Assembly: GCA_033720735.1 (NCBI GenBank) | Contig: JAWWBX010000001.1 | Coordinates: 1 to 53,980, forward strand | Source: B8-G4 sp033720735 | Lineage (GTDB): Bacteria > Bacteroidota > Bacteroidia > Chitinophagales > Saprospiraceae | Length of the DNA: 53,980 nt | Direction of reading: 5' to 3' | In this document: positions 33,878 through 42,591 of the stretch, one piece after another | How the letters are laid out: every line of letters begins with the position of its first letter | How positions within the stretch are numbered: position 1 is the first letter of the stretch | Translations under genes and position numbers: made by a program | Notes under the pieces: generated by a model | What the model was told of the DNA's origin: nothing | Database searches by the model: none | Seen by the model: the letters and a program-made list of their open reading frames with translations, nothing else

Positions 33878-35286
33878 AAGTGTTGTCAGACCAGATCCGT
33901 CGCATCTATTTCGTCGGAATTGGCGGGATCGGCATGAGTGCCCTGGCGCGATACTTTGCGCGGCAGGGGATAGAAGTGGCGGGCTATGACCGGGATCGCT
34001 CCGAGTTGGTGCAGGCCCTGATCAATGAGGGCCTGGAGGTCCATTTTGAGGAGGATGTTCAGGCCATGGGCAGCCCTGATCTGGTAGTGTATACGCCGGC
34101 GGTGCCGGATGATCACGACCAGCTGCAGGCTGCTCGTTCCGCGGGCATTGCGATCATGAAGCGGTCTGAAGTCCTGGGGGCCTTGAGTCGTACGATGCAG
34201 TGCATTGCAGTCGCAGGCACGCATGGCAAGACGACGACGTCAACGCTGGTCACCTGCCTGCTGAAACAAGCGGGGGTTGACTGCACAGCCTTCCTGGGTG
34301 GCATCTCCGTCGATCTCGGAGGCAATTTCGTGCATGGCGAAGTGCCATGGATGATTGCCGAAGCGGACGAGTATGACCGTTCATTTCTGCAGCTGACACC
34401 GCAGATCGCCGTGATCACTTCGCTGGACCCGGATCATCTCGACATCTACGGGTCCTTCGGCGAGATGAAAGAGGCCTATGGCGCATTTGTGGAGCGCGTA
34501 GACAGTGAAGGCGTTCTGATCGTGCATCACGCCGCCTGGCCGGCGTTGGAAGACGCCCTTGGCGGGCAAGTGAGAGAAAGGATAGCCAGCGGCGATCTTC
34601 GACTGGTGCGGTACGGTGATGATCCGGGCTGTGACTATTCAGTGCGGGACACTGCAACGGACGGTTACCGGATGGTATTCCAGCTGTTTCAACGGGGACA
34701 GCCGGTATATGACCGAATCCGGTTGGCCATGCCCGGCAAGCACAATGTGCTCAATGCCACGGCGGCCTGGGCATGTGCGGCAGAGTTGAGCCGCCTCGAT
34801 CCGCAGCTCGACTGCGACATAGAAGCCGGACTGCAATCCCTCGGCACGATGCGTGGCATCCGGCGACGCTTTGAGATCCGTCACGCGGATGCGCAGCGGG
34901 TGATCATTGACGACTACGCGCATCATCCGCGCGAACTGGAGGCAGTGATCACGGCCGCACGCGAACAATTTGCGGGTCGCAGGATCACCGGTGTGTTTCA
35001 GCCGCATCTGTACTCGCGGACCAGGGACTTTCACCGGGAGTTTGCGGCAGCACTGTCGGCGCTCGATGTCTGTATACTGGTCGACGTGTATCCTGCGCGA
35101 GAGCAACCCATACCCGGCGTGCGTTCGGAGATGATCTTCGAACACGTGCGGGCAAAAGAAAAGTATTGTGTCGGAAAGCCGGCGCTGATTGAATTACTCG
35201 TAAACGTTGATCCGGAGATCCTGCTGCTGATGGGAGCGGGAGATCTGGACAGAATGATACCAAACATACGTCAAGCATTGACATGA
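33874..35286 (+). CDS. murC: UDP-N-acetylmuramate:L-alanine ligase MurC
   Basis: First of the Mur ligases in pathway order; joins L-Ala to UDP-MurNAc using ATP. It has 470 residues. The N-terminal Rossmann part has YFVGIGGIGMSALARYFA, the ATP motif is AVAGTHGKTTTSTLVTCLL at about residues 111-129, and WMIAEADEYDRSFLQL and SLDPDHLDIYG follow. The C-terminal domain has IIDDYAHHPRELEAVI and VFQPHLYSRTRDF, both typical of MurC. It lies between murG and ftsQ with ATGA overlaps on both sides. Confidence 0.97.
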   Translation: MKVLSDQIRRIYFVGIGGIGMSALARYFARQGIEVAGYDRDRSELVQALINEGLEVHFEEDVQAMGSPDLVVYTPAVPDDHDQLQAARSAGIAIMKRSEVLGALSRTMQCIAVAGTHGKTTTSTLVTCLLKQAGVDCTAFLGGISVDLGGNFVHGEVPWMIAEADEYDRSFLQLTPQIAVITSLDPDHLDIYGSFGEMKEAYGAFVERVDSEGVLIVHHAAWPALEDALGGQVRERIASGDLRLVRYGDDPGCDYSVRDTATDGYRMVFQLFQRGQPVYDRIRLAMPGKHNVLNATAAWACAAELSRLDPQLDCDIEAGLQSLGTMRGIRRRFEIRHADAQRVIIDDYAHHPRELEAVITAAREQFAGRRITGVFQPHLYSRTRDFHREFAAALSALDVCILVDVYPAREQPIPGVRSEMIFEHVRAKEKYCVGKPALIELLVNVDPEILLLMGAGDLDRMIPNIRQALT

Positions 35287-36065
35287 AAAGCAAGGTAAAC
35301 ATATCTCTCGCGAGCATGACCTGGACCGCCCTGATCGGGGCACTGGCCGTGCTGTGCCTGTCGGCCATCAACTGGAAACAAGACGGCCTGCTCACCGGGA
35401 TGCGGGTCGATGTGATCCAATTCGATGGTGGGGATTATTTCCTTACCGAGGAGGATGTCATGTCGGAGGTTCTGGCCATGACTGGCCCTCTGGAAAACAA
35501 GCGCCTCAATGAGATCGATCCGGCAGTGGTGGAGGAGGCCTTGCATTACAACCCTTTCATCCGGCATGCCGATGTATGTGTGTCGTCCGACCGCGAATTG
35601 CTGGTCACGGTGCGTCAGCGCAAACCGATCCTGCGTGTGTTTGACCGCAATGGCAATACCTACTATCTCGACCGCGAAGGCACACGCATTCCGGTATCTC
35701 CGCACTTTACCGCACGTGTCATTGTTGCCAACGGAAGGATCGCCGCTGCGGATTTTGAGCACGCATCCGAACACGCGCAACTGAAGGCGTTGCATGAGCT
35801 GGTCTGCCTCATCGATCAGGACCTGTTCCTCAAATCCCTGATCGAGCAGATCCATGTCGACAACAACGACCAGATTCTGTTGGTACCCAAGGTCGGGGAC
35901 GTGAAGATCCAGTTTGGCGCCCATGATCGCATGGCCGTGAAGCTTGACAACTTGAAAATATTCTATACACAGATCCTGCCTGTAAAAGGCTGGGATCAAT
36001 ATGAAAGCATCAACCTGGATTATCGAGGCCAGATTGTGTGCAAGAAGAAGCAGATCAATACATGA
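35283..36065 (+). CDS. ftsQ: Cell division protein FtsQ
   Basis: A 260-residue bitopic protein of the divisome. A short cytoplasmic start and one membrane helix at about residues 9-30 (ASMTWTALIGALAVLCLSAINW) are followed by a POTRA-like domain (VIQFDGGDYFLTEEDVMSEVLAM, EALHYNPFIRHADVCVSSDRELLVTVRQRKPILRVF in outline) and a beta domain ending in YESINLDYRGQIVCKKKQ. This matches FtsQ/DivIB of Bacteroidota, which are weakly conserved in sequence. Position between murC and ftsA makes the call firm. It overlaps both by ATGA. Confidence 0.93.
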   Translation: MKSKVNISLASMTWTALIGALAVLCLSAINWKQDGLLTGMRVDVIQFDGGDYFLTEEDVMSEVLAMTGPLENKRLNEIDPAVVEEALHYNPFIRHADVCVSSDRELLVTVRQRKPILRVFDRNGNTYYLDREGTRIPVSPHFTARVIVANGRIAAADFEHASEHAQLKALHELVCLIDQDLFLKSLIEQIHVDNNDQILLVPKVGDVKIQFGAHDRMAVKLDNLKIFYTQILPVKGWDQYESINLDYRGQIVCKKKQINT

Positions 36066-37369
36066 AACTAAAACCTGGGCATATGAAAGATTCAGTTCGT
36101 CGCAATCAAAATGTCGTCGTTGCGCTCGACATCGGCACAACCAAGATCTGTGCACTCGTCGGCCGGAAGAATGAACTCGGCAGGATTGAAGTGATGGGTG
36201 TCGGGAAGGTCGTCTCGGAGGGCGTGCGCCGTGGAGTCGTGGCCAATATCGACAAAACGGTAAGTGCGATCTCCGATGCCGTTGATGCGGCGGAGAAAAT
36301 GGCAAACATTGAGATCCATGAGGTGCACGTCGGCATTGCCGGGCAACATATCAAGAGTCTCCAGCACCAGGGGATCCTGACCCTGTCCGATGCGGACAAG
36401 GAGATCAGCCAGGAAGACATCCAGTTGTTGCTCGACGATATGCACAAGCTGGCGCTGCCACCAGGTGACAAGATCCTGCATATCATTCCCCAGGAGTATA
36501 CCGTGGACGATGAGGAAGGGATCGTGGATCCGGTCGGGATGTGCGGCCACCGCCTCTATGGCAACTTCCATGTGATCACCGGGCAAATGACTGCCTATAA
36601 CAATATCCGCAAGTGCGTCGAAAAAGCGGGCTTGCAGGTCACCGAATTGACACTGGAGCCCATTGCTTCGGCAGCCTCCGTACTCAGCGATGAGGAGAAG
36701 GAAGCGGGTGTGGCCCTCATCGATATCGGGGGAGGCACGACGGACATCACCATCTTTCAGGAGGGGATCATCCGGCACACGGCCGTTGTCCCGTTTGGCG
36801 GGGATGTGATCACCAAGGACATCAAGGAAGGTTGTACCGTAATGCATGACCAGGCCGAGAAGCTCAAGATCCGCTTCGGGTCGGCCCTCGCTGAGGAGAT
36901 CTTTGACAACCGGATCATCACCATTCCGGGCCTGAAAGGGCGCGACCCCAAGGAGATCTCGGAGAAAAATCTGGCCCGGATCATCCAGGCACGCCTCGAG
37001 GAGATCTTTGATCTGGTACTCTGGGAAATCAAACGCTCGGGATACGAACGCAAACTGATCGCCGGCATGGTGCTGACAGGAGGTGGGGCTCTGCTCAAGA
37101 ATATCGCGTTGCTTGCGGAGTATCATACGGGACTGGCGACGAGGATCGGCCTTCCGGTCGAACGCCTGGCCTCTGGCTACCGCGAGGAGATTTCCAGCCC
37201 GATCTACGCCACCGGGGTGGGACTGCTGATCCATGGCATTGAATTGAGAGAGCGGATGCCCGCCACCAGGCAGTCCAATGAAACGGAAGTGAGTGAGACC
37301 GAAGAGGAGCGTGAAGCCGAAAAGAAGGGCAGTAAATGGCTCGACGCGATCTTTAACAAGACCAAATAA
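36062..37369 (+). CDS. ftsA: Cell division protein FtsA
   Basis: Actin-like membrane tether of FtsZ, 435 residues. The phosphate 1 motif VVALDIGTTKICALVGR lies near residues 17-33. The subdomain 1C characteristic of FtsA follows (HVGIAGQHIKSLQHQGILTL). The phosphate 2 and adenosine motifs are IDIGGGTTDITIFQEG and VLTGGGALLKNI. The end is a charged linker with KKGSKWLDAIFNKTK, an amphipathic membrane-targeting helix. I chose the ATG at 36062 because it continues the ATGA overlap series with ftsQ; an earlier ATG at 36038 would overlap ftsQ by 28 bases. Confidence 0.96.
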   Translation: MKLKPGHMKDSVRRNQNVVVALDIGTTKICALVGRKNELGRIEVMGVGKVVSEGVRRGVVANIDKTVSAISDAVDAAEKMANIEIHEVHVGIAGQHIKSLQHQGILTLSDADKEISQEDIQLLLDDMHKLALPPGDKILHIIPQEYTVDDEEGIVDPVGMCGHRLYGNFHVITGQMTAYNNIRKCVEKAGLQVTELTLEPIASAASVLSDEEKEAGVALIDIGGGTTDITIFQEGIIRHTAVVPFGGDVITKDIKEGCTVMHDQAEKLKIRFGSALAEEIFDNRIITIPGLKGRDPKEISEKNLARIIQARLEEIFDLVLWEIKRSGYERKLIAGMVLTGGGALLKNIALLAEYHTGLATRIGLPVERLASGYREEISSPIYATGVGLLIHGIELRERMPATRQSNETEVSETEEEREAEKKGSKWLDAIFNKTK

Positions 37370-37450
37370 CTGTTTGAAGCGACTCCGGATTCAGAACTGT
37401 AACCGGAAAAGGAACATCAAAAAAACTCTTACCCTCTAAAAAGATGAGAT

Positions 37451-38884
37451 ATGCTGTTTGATTTACCACAGGAAGAGAAAGCGATCATCAAGGTGATCGG
37501 TGTCGGTGGCGGCGGGAGCAACGCTGTTTCGCACATGTACCGGCAAGGGATTGTGGGTGTCGATTTCGCCGTCTGCAATACTGACAACCAGGCAATGGAA
37601 ATGAGCCCAGTACCGATGCGCATCCAGCTGGGGCCGCAACTGACATCCGGCCGGGGGGCGGGCTCACGCCCGCAGATCGGTAAACAGGCGTGTATTGAGT
37701 CGATCGACGATGTCCGCACGTTTCTCGAGGATGGCACCAAGATGCTGTTTGTGACCGCCGGAATGGGCGGAGGTACCGGCACCGGCGCGGCGCCGATCAT
37801 CGCGAAAGCCGCAAGGGAGATGGATATCCTCACCGTCGGTATCGTCACCCTGCCATTCACCTTTGAAGGCCGTCGCCGCACGCGGCATGCCCTCGAAGGC
37901 CTGGAAGAGCTGAAGGGCAACGTGGATGCCATCATCGTCATTTCCAACGACAAGCTGCGCGAGATCCACGGCAACCTGGCGATGTCCGAAGCTTTTGCCG
38001 AGGCCGACAACATTCTGACGACGGCCGCCAAAGGCATTGCCGAGATCATTACCGTCGCCGGCCACGTCAATGTCGACTTTGAGGACGTAAACACCGTCAT
38101 GCGCGATTCCGGGGTGGCGATCATGGGTACCGCGGTCTTTGCTGGTGATGGTCGCGCGCAGAAAGCGGTGACCAAAGCGCTCAATTCTCCGTTGCTCGAA
38201 GACAGTGACATCCGTGGTGCGCAGCATATTCTGCTCAATATTTCCAGCGGCACCAAGGAGGTGACCATGGACGAGATCTCCGAGATCACTGAGTACGTGC
38301 AGGAAGAGGCCGGCTATGGCACCGATCTGATCTGGGGGCACTGCCATGATGAGGCCCTTGGTGACAACATCTCCGTCACGATCATAGCGACCGGTTTCGA
38401 ACATGGCAACAAAGAACGTCGCCAACCTGACAGTCGCAAGGTTGTCGTGCCGCTCGAGGAGCCGAAGGAAACGAATCAGGACATGTTTGCCGTTGGATTA
38501 GCTCAAGGCGATGAGTCCAAGACCGTTGAATTTGATGATGTCAAGGCAGTCGCCAATGTTTCCGGCTCGAGATACAGCTACGAAGAACCCTACATCAAAA
38601 GCGACGAGAAGGAACAGCTGGAAGCAGCGCGGAAGAAGCGCGAGGCCATGGAAGAGATGCGTCGCGAGAAACTCCGCAGCTACCATTACGTCAACCCCAA
38701 CAAACTGAACAACGCAGAGACGATCACCAGTCTGACCAACGAGCCGGCCTACGTGCGCCGGGACGTGGAGCTGGACGATGTTCCGCACTCATCGGAGGTA
38801 CAGCGCTCGCGCTGGACCCTCAATGACGATGAGGAACCGCAGCTCAGGGAGGACAATTCGTTCCTGCATGACAACGCAGACTAG
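37451..38884 (+). CDS. ftsZ: Cell division protein FtsZ
   Basis: Tubulin-like GTPase that forms the division ring, 477 residues. The nucleotide site has GVGGGGSNAVSHM (residues 17-29) and the tubulin signature AGMGGGTGTGAAP (103-115). The T7 loop region reads NVDFEDVNTVMRDSGVAIMGTAVF. After the globular domain (about residue 320) comes a long charged linker with a KEQLEAARKKREAMEEMRREKLR helix. The protein ends EDNSFLHDNAD, which I recognise as the Bacteroidota-style C-terminal peptide instead of the proteobacterial DxPxFLR form. Start 37451 is 81 bases after ftsA, the second largest gap of the operon. Terminator-like signals follow. Confidence 0.97.
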   Translation: MLFDLPQEEKAIIKVIGVGGGGSNAVSHMYRQGIVGVDFAVCNTDNQAMEMSPVPMRIQLGPQLTSGRGAGSRPQIGKQACIESIDDVRTFLEDGTKMLFVTAGMGGGTGTGAAPIIAKAAREMDILTVGIVTLPFTFEGRRRTRHALEGLEELKGNVDAIIVISNDKLREIHGNLAMSEAFAEADNILTTAAKGIAEIITVAGHVNVDFEDVNTVMRDSGVAIMGTAVFAGDGRAQKAVTKALNSPLLEDSDIRGAQHILLNISSGTKEVTMDEISEITEYVQEEAGYGTDLIWGHCHDEALGDNISVTIIATGFEHGNKERRQPDSRKVVVPLEEPKETNQDMFAVGLAQGDESKTVEFDDVKAVANVSGSRYSYEEPYIKSDEKEQLEAARKKREAMEEMRREKLRSYHYVNPNKLNNAETITSLTNEPAYVRRDVELDDVPHSSEVQRSRWTLNDDEEPQLREDNSFLHDNAD

Positions 38885-38897
38885 AGGGCGCCTGGCA

Positions 38898-38930
38898 AGA
38901 CTTCAATAGTCTTAAAGACTTTTGAAGTCT
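38898..38930. repeat. 33-base near-perfect palindrome after ftsZ
   Basis: Arms 38898-38913 and 38915-38930 are complementary over 15 of 16 positions around a single central A at 38914. It starts 14 bases after the ftsZ stop and is AT-rich, unlike the neighbouring genes. No T-run follows directly. It may fold as a 3' protective hairpin upstream of the true terminator. Confidence 0.75.
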
Positions 38931-38990
38931 GAGCGAGGGGCCCGCATCAAAGAGCTTTTTCGTCTTTTTTATGAGATTGGTTTATCTCAC

Positions 38991-39020
38991 GCCCGGGTTG
39001 GGGAGCCCGGGCTTTTTTTT
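38991..39020 (+). terminator. Intrinsic terminator of the dcw operon
   Basis: GCCCGGG (38991-38997) and CCCGGGC (39006-39012) form a seven-pair GC stem with an eight-base loop, followed at once by eight T residues (39013-39020). It lies 107 bases after the ftsZ stop and closes the operon that began at the MraZ-box promoter. Confidence 0.92.
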
Positions 39021-39236
39021 ATAGGGGGTTGTTCAGTAAATTTAAGTTGAGGTGATATGCTTGTGACCGGAGTATTATGTGATAATACAGAATGACCTGC
39101 CGACAATTCTCCACCAAGGTCAAAGCGCGTTCAGAATGTCTCAAATCCATGTCATTCACTCCACATTTCAACTTACAACCACCTCGATCCGGTACTAATC
39201 AGAGCTTTGAGCCCGTAGTGTATCTTGCCTGATAAC
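39021..39236. other. Gene-free stretch between the dcw operon and Pr6Pr gene
   Basis: No coding frame stands out. A small perfect inverted repeat GTATTAT-GTG-ATAATAC (39072-39088) could be an operator or weak hairpin. The sequence is clearly richer in AT than the flanking genes. TATCTTGC at 39221-39228 partly resembles a -7 box but is too near the start to serve the gene. Confidence 0.4.
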
Positions 39237-39848
39237 ATGAAGAAGCACTATGCGCGCATCGGAGCTGCACTTGCCTGGGTGGCGGTGCTGGTTCAGCTGA
39301 TCGTCATGCTCGACAACCGCGTCACCGGCACAGGAGAGGCACTGATCCGCTTCTTCAGCTTCTTTACCATCCTCACCAATACGTTGCTCGCATTGTATTT
39401 CTCCAGCCACCTTGCGCGTGGAGCCAGGTGGTGGCTGCGGCGATTGCGACGGCCGGGCGTGATGACGGCGATCACGGTCTACATTTCGGTGGTAGGACTT
39501 GTGTATCAGTTGATCTTACGCCCGCTCTGGTCTCCCACCGGCGTTCAAATGATCACTGACGAGTTGCTGCATTCCGTCAATCCACTCTACATGATCGCAA
39601 TGTGGGTGATGTTTGAGGATAAGCGAATCCTGCGTTGGTCAATGATCCCGCTCTGGCTCATCTACCCTTTGATCTACCTGGCATGTGTCCTCCTGCGGGG
39701 TGCGGTCGCCAATTGGTATCCCTATCCCTTTATCGATGTCGGCGAACTGGGCTACGGACAGGTCGGGATCAACGCACTCGGCATGTTGGTGCTCTTTGTG
39801 GTGCTGTCGGCGCTTTTCGTGGGTGTGGCGAAATTGCTGCAACGGTGA
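39237..39848 (+). CDS. Pr6Pr family membrane protein
   Basis: A 203-residue inner membrane protein with six hydrophobic helices. It begins KKHYARIGAALAWVAVLVQLIVML and contains RFFSFFTILTNTLLALYF, which matches the FFTILTN motif I associate with the Pr6Pr (six-helix) family. HSVNPLYMIAMWVMF and LIYPLIYLACVLLRG, with a following WYPYPFIDV, also fit that family. Its function is not known. I chose the ATG at 39237; an in-frame TTG four codons upstream is possible. It is monocistronic as far as can be seen. Confidence 0.8.
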   Translation: MKKHYARIGAALAWVAVLVQLIVMLDNRVTGTGEALIRFFSFFTILTNTLLALYFSSHLARGARWWLRRLRRPGVMTAITVYISVVGLVYQLILRPLWSPTGVQMITDELLHSVNPLYMIAMWVMFEDKRILRWSMIPLWLIYPLIYLACVLLRGAVANWYPYPFIDVGELGYGQVGINALGMLVLFVVLSALFVGVAKLLQR

Positions 39849-40040
39849 GGAACCGCTGCCCATCGAACCCAATCCCCTGGCCAGCAACTTGCTGTACACA
39901 GACGTCGAAGATATCGGAGAGTTTGGATGGATCGCGCTCGCACAGTTCCCAATTCTCGATGTCCCCGGCCGGATGCTCACTTCAATTGCGCCGCTAAGAC
40001 ATGGCCATTACATTGGAAAGCGCACCAATCACACTCCGCC

Positions 40041-40541
40041 ATGCGATCAAAGTACTTCATCTACCTGGCCATTTTTATCGGAGGTGCCTTGCTGGGTGCA
40101 TTTGGCACACAATGGCTGCCTGAAAGCCGTCAGGATGCAGATCAGGTCAAAGTCAGCGGCACAGCGCAGCTGCCGACGCCCGGAATCACCCAAACAATGC
40201 TGCTTGACACCACACTGAGGGAGTTTCCCGGGAAGAAAGTGACGATGTTCATCGGGGATTTTGCCCCGGGTGCCAGTACCCCGCTGCATCGGCATCCGGG
40301 TACCGAACTGCTCTATGTTATGGAGGGTGAGGGCAACGTAGAACAACGCGGTCGCGGTACCATTCTCCTGAAGCCGGGCACCGTTGTCTTTTCTGAGCCC
40401 GATTCGGGAAGTCACGATTTCATCCACCAGGCTACGAATACGCACGTGAAGCAACGTATGAAAAACCTTGTTGTCCTGATCCATGATGTGGATGGCCCCC
40501 CGGCACTACCGGTAGGAAGTGGACCGAACGGCGTGCATTGA
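40041..40541 (+). CDS. Membrane-anchored cupin protein
   Basis: A 166-residue protein with an N-terminal membrane anchor or signal (KYFIYLAIFIGGALLGAFG, residues 4-22) and a single cupin barrel outside the cytoplasm. The first cupin motif is GASTPLHRHPGTELLYVMEGEG, with two His and one Glu as metal ligands; the second is LLKPGTVVFSEPDSGSHDFIHQ. Proteins of this type bind a metal and small carboxylates or sugars, but no reaction can be predicted. The start at 40041 is preferred because it begins the anchor; the earlier in-frame ATG adds a poor, uncharacteristic stretch. It converges with the propeller lipoprotein gene. Confidence 0.78.
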   Translation: MRSKYFIYLAIFIGGALLGAFGTQWLPESRQDADQVKVSGTAQLPTPGITQTMLLDTTLREFPGKKVTMFIGDFAPGASTPLHRHPGTELLYVMEGEGNVEQRGRGTILLKPGTVVFSEPDSGSHDFIHQATNTHVKQRMKNLVVLIHDVDGPPALPVGSGPNGVH

Positions 40542-40646
40542 TGCCACGTCCTTCTCGATCGATCCATCATTCACGAGCTTGATCAACAGCGTGTGCGTGC
40601 ACCAGGGCCCCTGCCTATCATCTTGCCATCTTGGTGGTACCGATGG

Positions 40647-41579
40647 TCATTTCGTAAATGTTGGGAGTACGGCCTGGAGATCAATTTCGTACAGATCACC
40701 GGGTGGCCGCAACCCTTCAGCCTGCTCGCCGACGATGCCCGGACGCTCCGAGGAGAAGTAGAGGGTTTTGTCGTCCTTGCTTAATGCCGGAGCAAAGTCT
40801 GCGTAGGGAGAGTTGACGGCATCGCCGAGATTGACAAGTTCAGTCCATTGTCCGTCCTCATTCCAGCTGATAAACAGATCGGGCGTGCCATTTCCCTGAG
40901 GATCGCGGGCGGCAACGATGAGGAACGATTCGTCTGAGGCGATACAGGGATTGCTCGCGTAGATCGGCTCCCCCCGTAGTTGCATCACGAGCTGTTCAGG
41001 GACCTGGTACTGCCCGTCCACAAATTTGGAGACGACAATCCCCCGGGCAAGGCGTTCGGAGGTGAAATAGGCATTGCCGGAGGCCGCAATCGTGATGAAG
41101 ATTTCGGTCGAATCTGAGTTCAGCGGAGCGCCCGGGTTGATGGCTTCCGACCATCCCGGGCCATCCCGGTCAACGTACCAGGTGTTGAAGATGCCAGACG
41201 TATCAACCGGTGAAGTCGGTCGGTCTGAGCTGAAATAAAGGCGTTGCCCGTCGGCAGTCAGGAAAGGATCCACATCCCGGTAACGCCCGGTCGAAAAGGG
41301 AAGCGTATCGGCCGGAAGCCATTGCCCCGACTGGCGACGCGCAAACAGGATGCGCATGGAAGAGCGGTCCGGGGTCGTTCGGTTAAAGAAGATCAGATCT
41401 CCGGCAGCATTGACGGTAGTGGCAAACTCCGGGGCCTCAGTGGAGATGATCCCCGGGCCTACAAGCTGCCCCTCGGGGACGACCTCCGCCGTTTGTTGAC
41501 AGCCAGTGAGCAGAATAAAGAGCAGGTGACACGGTATCAGGAATTGCCGCGCGTCTGATCGAATGGTCTGAGCAATCAT
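40647..41579 (-). CDS. PD40/WD40-like beta-propeller lipoprotein
   Basis: A 310-residue exported lipoprotein. The signal ends in FILLTGC, a lipobox with the lipidated Cys near residue 28. The mature part consists of TolB-like PD40 repeats: DVDPFLTADGQRLYFSSDRP, TIAASGNAYFTSER and DFAPALSKDDKTLYFSSERP are three clear copies, which form propeller blades. Such proteins are common in Bacteroidota as periplasmic binding or scaffolding proteins. Start 41579 is preferred over 41630 for signal shape. It is the last gene of a possible four-gene minus-strand run beginning at 43267. Confidence 0.82.
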   Translation of the reverse strand: MIAQTIRSDARQFLIPCHLLFILLTGCQQTAEVVPEGQLVGPGIISTEAPEFATTVNAAGDLIFFNRTTPDRSSMRILFARRQSGQWLPADTLPFSTGRYRDVDPFLTADGQRLYFSSDRPTSPVDTSGIFNTWYVDRDGPGWSEAINPGAPLNSDSTEIFITIAASGNAYFTSERLARGIVVSKFVDGQYQVPEQLVMQLRGEPIYASNPCIASDESFLIVAARDPQGNGTPDLFISWNEDGQWTELVNLGDAVNSPYADFAPALSKDDKTLYFSSERPGIVGEQAEGLRPPGDLYEIDLQAVLPTFTK

Positions 41580-41630
41580 GTAAGTGGTCAAATGGATGAT
41601 GTGAACAAAGATGATGAAGACGGCGGACAC

Positions 41631-42563
41631 TCAACCGGCGGGCGTGTTTGTGTGACCAGTTTCGAACATGATCACTCGGCGAGGTATTCCTTTTTTCTCT
41701 GAACGCGTCGTTTCGTATTGCCCGCGTGTGTATTCATCAATCACTGCTTCCCAGAATGCCACCGCCGGGACGTTGGTAGCGACCTGGGTCACTTCCCACT
41801 TGCCGGGGAAGCGGTTAAATATCTCAATCGCTGCCCGCCTGCCGAGGCCGGACCTGCGGTATTTTTTCATGATGAAGAATTCGGCCATGGCATGCGCCTG
41901 GGGGTCGGTCACCACGAGACAATGACTGTTGACCAGCGCAAAGCCTGCGTGCTTGCCTGCCATCTTGATGAAGAATGGGTGCCTCCCGGGCTCTGTCCAG
42001 TATGCTTCGAAATGCCGATAGCCAAATAAGCCGTTTTGATCAACGTCGAGCTGAACGTAAGCACTCAGATCATGGCAGTAAAGCTCCATCAACCGGCGCA
42101 GAACAAGCTTGTCACTTTCCGGAACCTGGACAATTTCGCAGGGTAACCAAGTACCACCTCGTGCCCCGGCGGCTACTTCCGCTCCCGCCCTGATCCGCCA
42201 GGGAGGATTGATCCTGTTTGCCCCTGCAAGAAAGAGGATGAGTTGATTTTCGTCTGGATCTCTCAGCCGCGCCTCACGCCATCGCCATCGCTTGTCCGTG
42301 GGAAGCTCATCAAAGGAGATCCCGGCGTTCACAAGGTCCTGCACACGTTGATCAAGGTCCTCGCATTCAAAATAGACTTGCACATTGTGATCTCGCTGAA
42401 CTTGCTCGACACGCGAAAGTGACAGGGTAGCATTACCGCGTGGGCAAACAAAGCGGGCGTATTCCGGGAGCGACTGCACGATCAGCCTCAGCCCGAGCAC
42501 CTGATAAAAGGGAATGGACTTGTTGAGATCCACCGATGGAAGGGTGACCTGGTTCAGATGCAT
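41631..42563 (-). CDS. VOC domain fused to GNAT acetyltransferase
   Basis: A 310-residue protein made of two domains in one uninterrupted frame. Residues 1-113 are a VOC (glyoxalase/bleomycin-resistance) domain: HLNQVTLPSVDLNKSIPFYQVLGLRL at the start and ARLRDPDENQLILFLAG at the end. After a 30-residue linker, residues 145-300 are a GNAT N-acetyltransferase, with MAEFFIMKKYRRSGLGRRAAIEIFNRFPG giving the acetyl-CoA pyrophosphate loop (RRSGLGRR), then VPAVAFWEAVID. There is no Met between the domains to start a separate protein. The pair may modify and sequester a small molecule such as an antibiotic; that is a guess. Confidence 0.85.
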   Translation of the reverse strand: MHLNQVTLPSVDLNKSIPFYQVLGLRLIVQSLPEYARFVCPRGNATLSLSRVEQVQRDHNVQVYFECEDLDQRVQDLVNAGISFDELPTDKRWRWREARLRDPDENQLILFLAGANRINPPWRIRAGAEVAAGARGGTWLPCEIVQVPESDKLVLRRLMELYCHDLSAYVQLDVDQNGLFGYRHFEAYWTEPGRHPFFIKMAGKHAGFALVNSHCLVVTDPQAHAMAEFFIMKKYRRSGLGRRAAIEIFNRFPGKWEVTQVATNVPAVAFWEAVIDEYTRGQYETTRSEKKGIPRRVIMFETGHTNTPAG

Positions 42564-42591
42564 GGTACCTGGCTTGAGCGATGCAAAGGAT

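Noticed and set aside
36092..37234. 380-codon minus-strand frame opposite ftsA
   Set aside because: Antisense shadow of ftsA; no motifs, and composition is that of a reversed coding strand.
39849..40040. Possible coding remnant between Pr6Pr and cupin genes
   Set aside because: Open frames exist on both strands but neither has a start with context nor any recognised motif.
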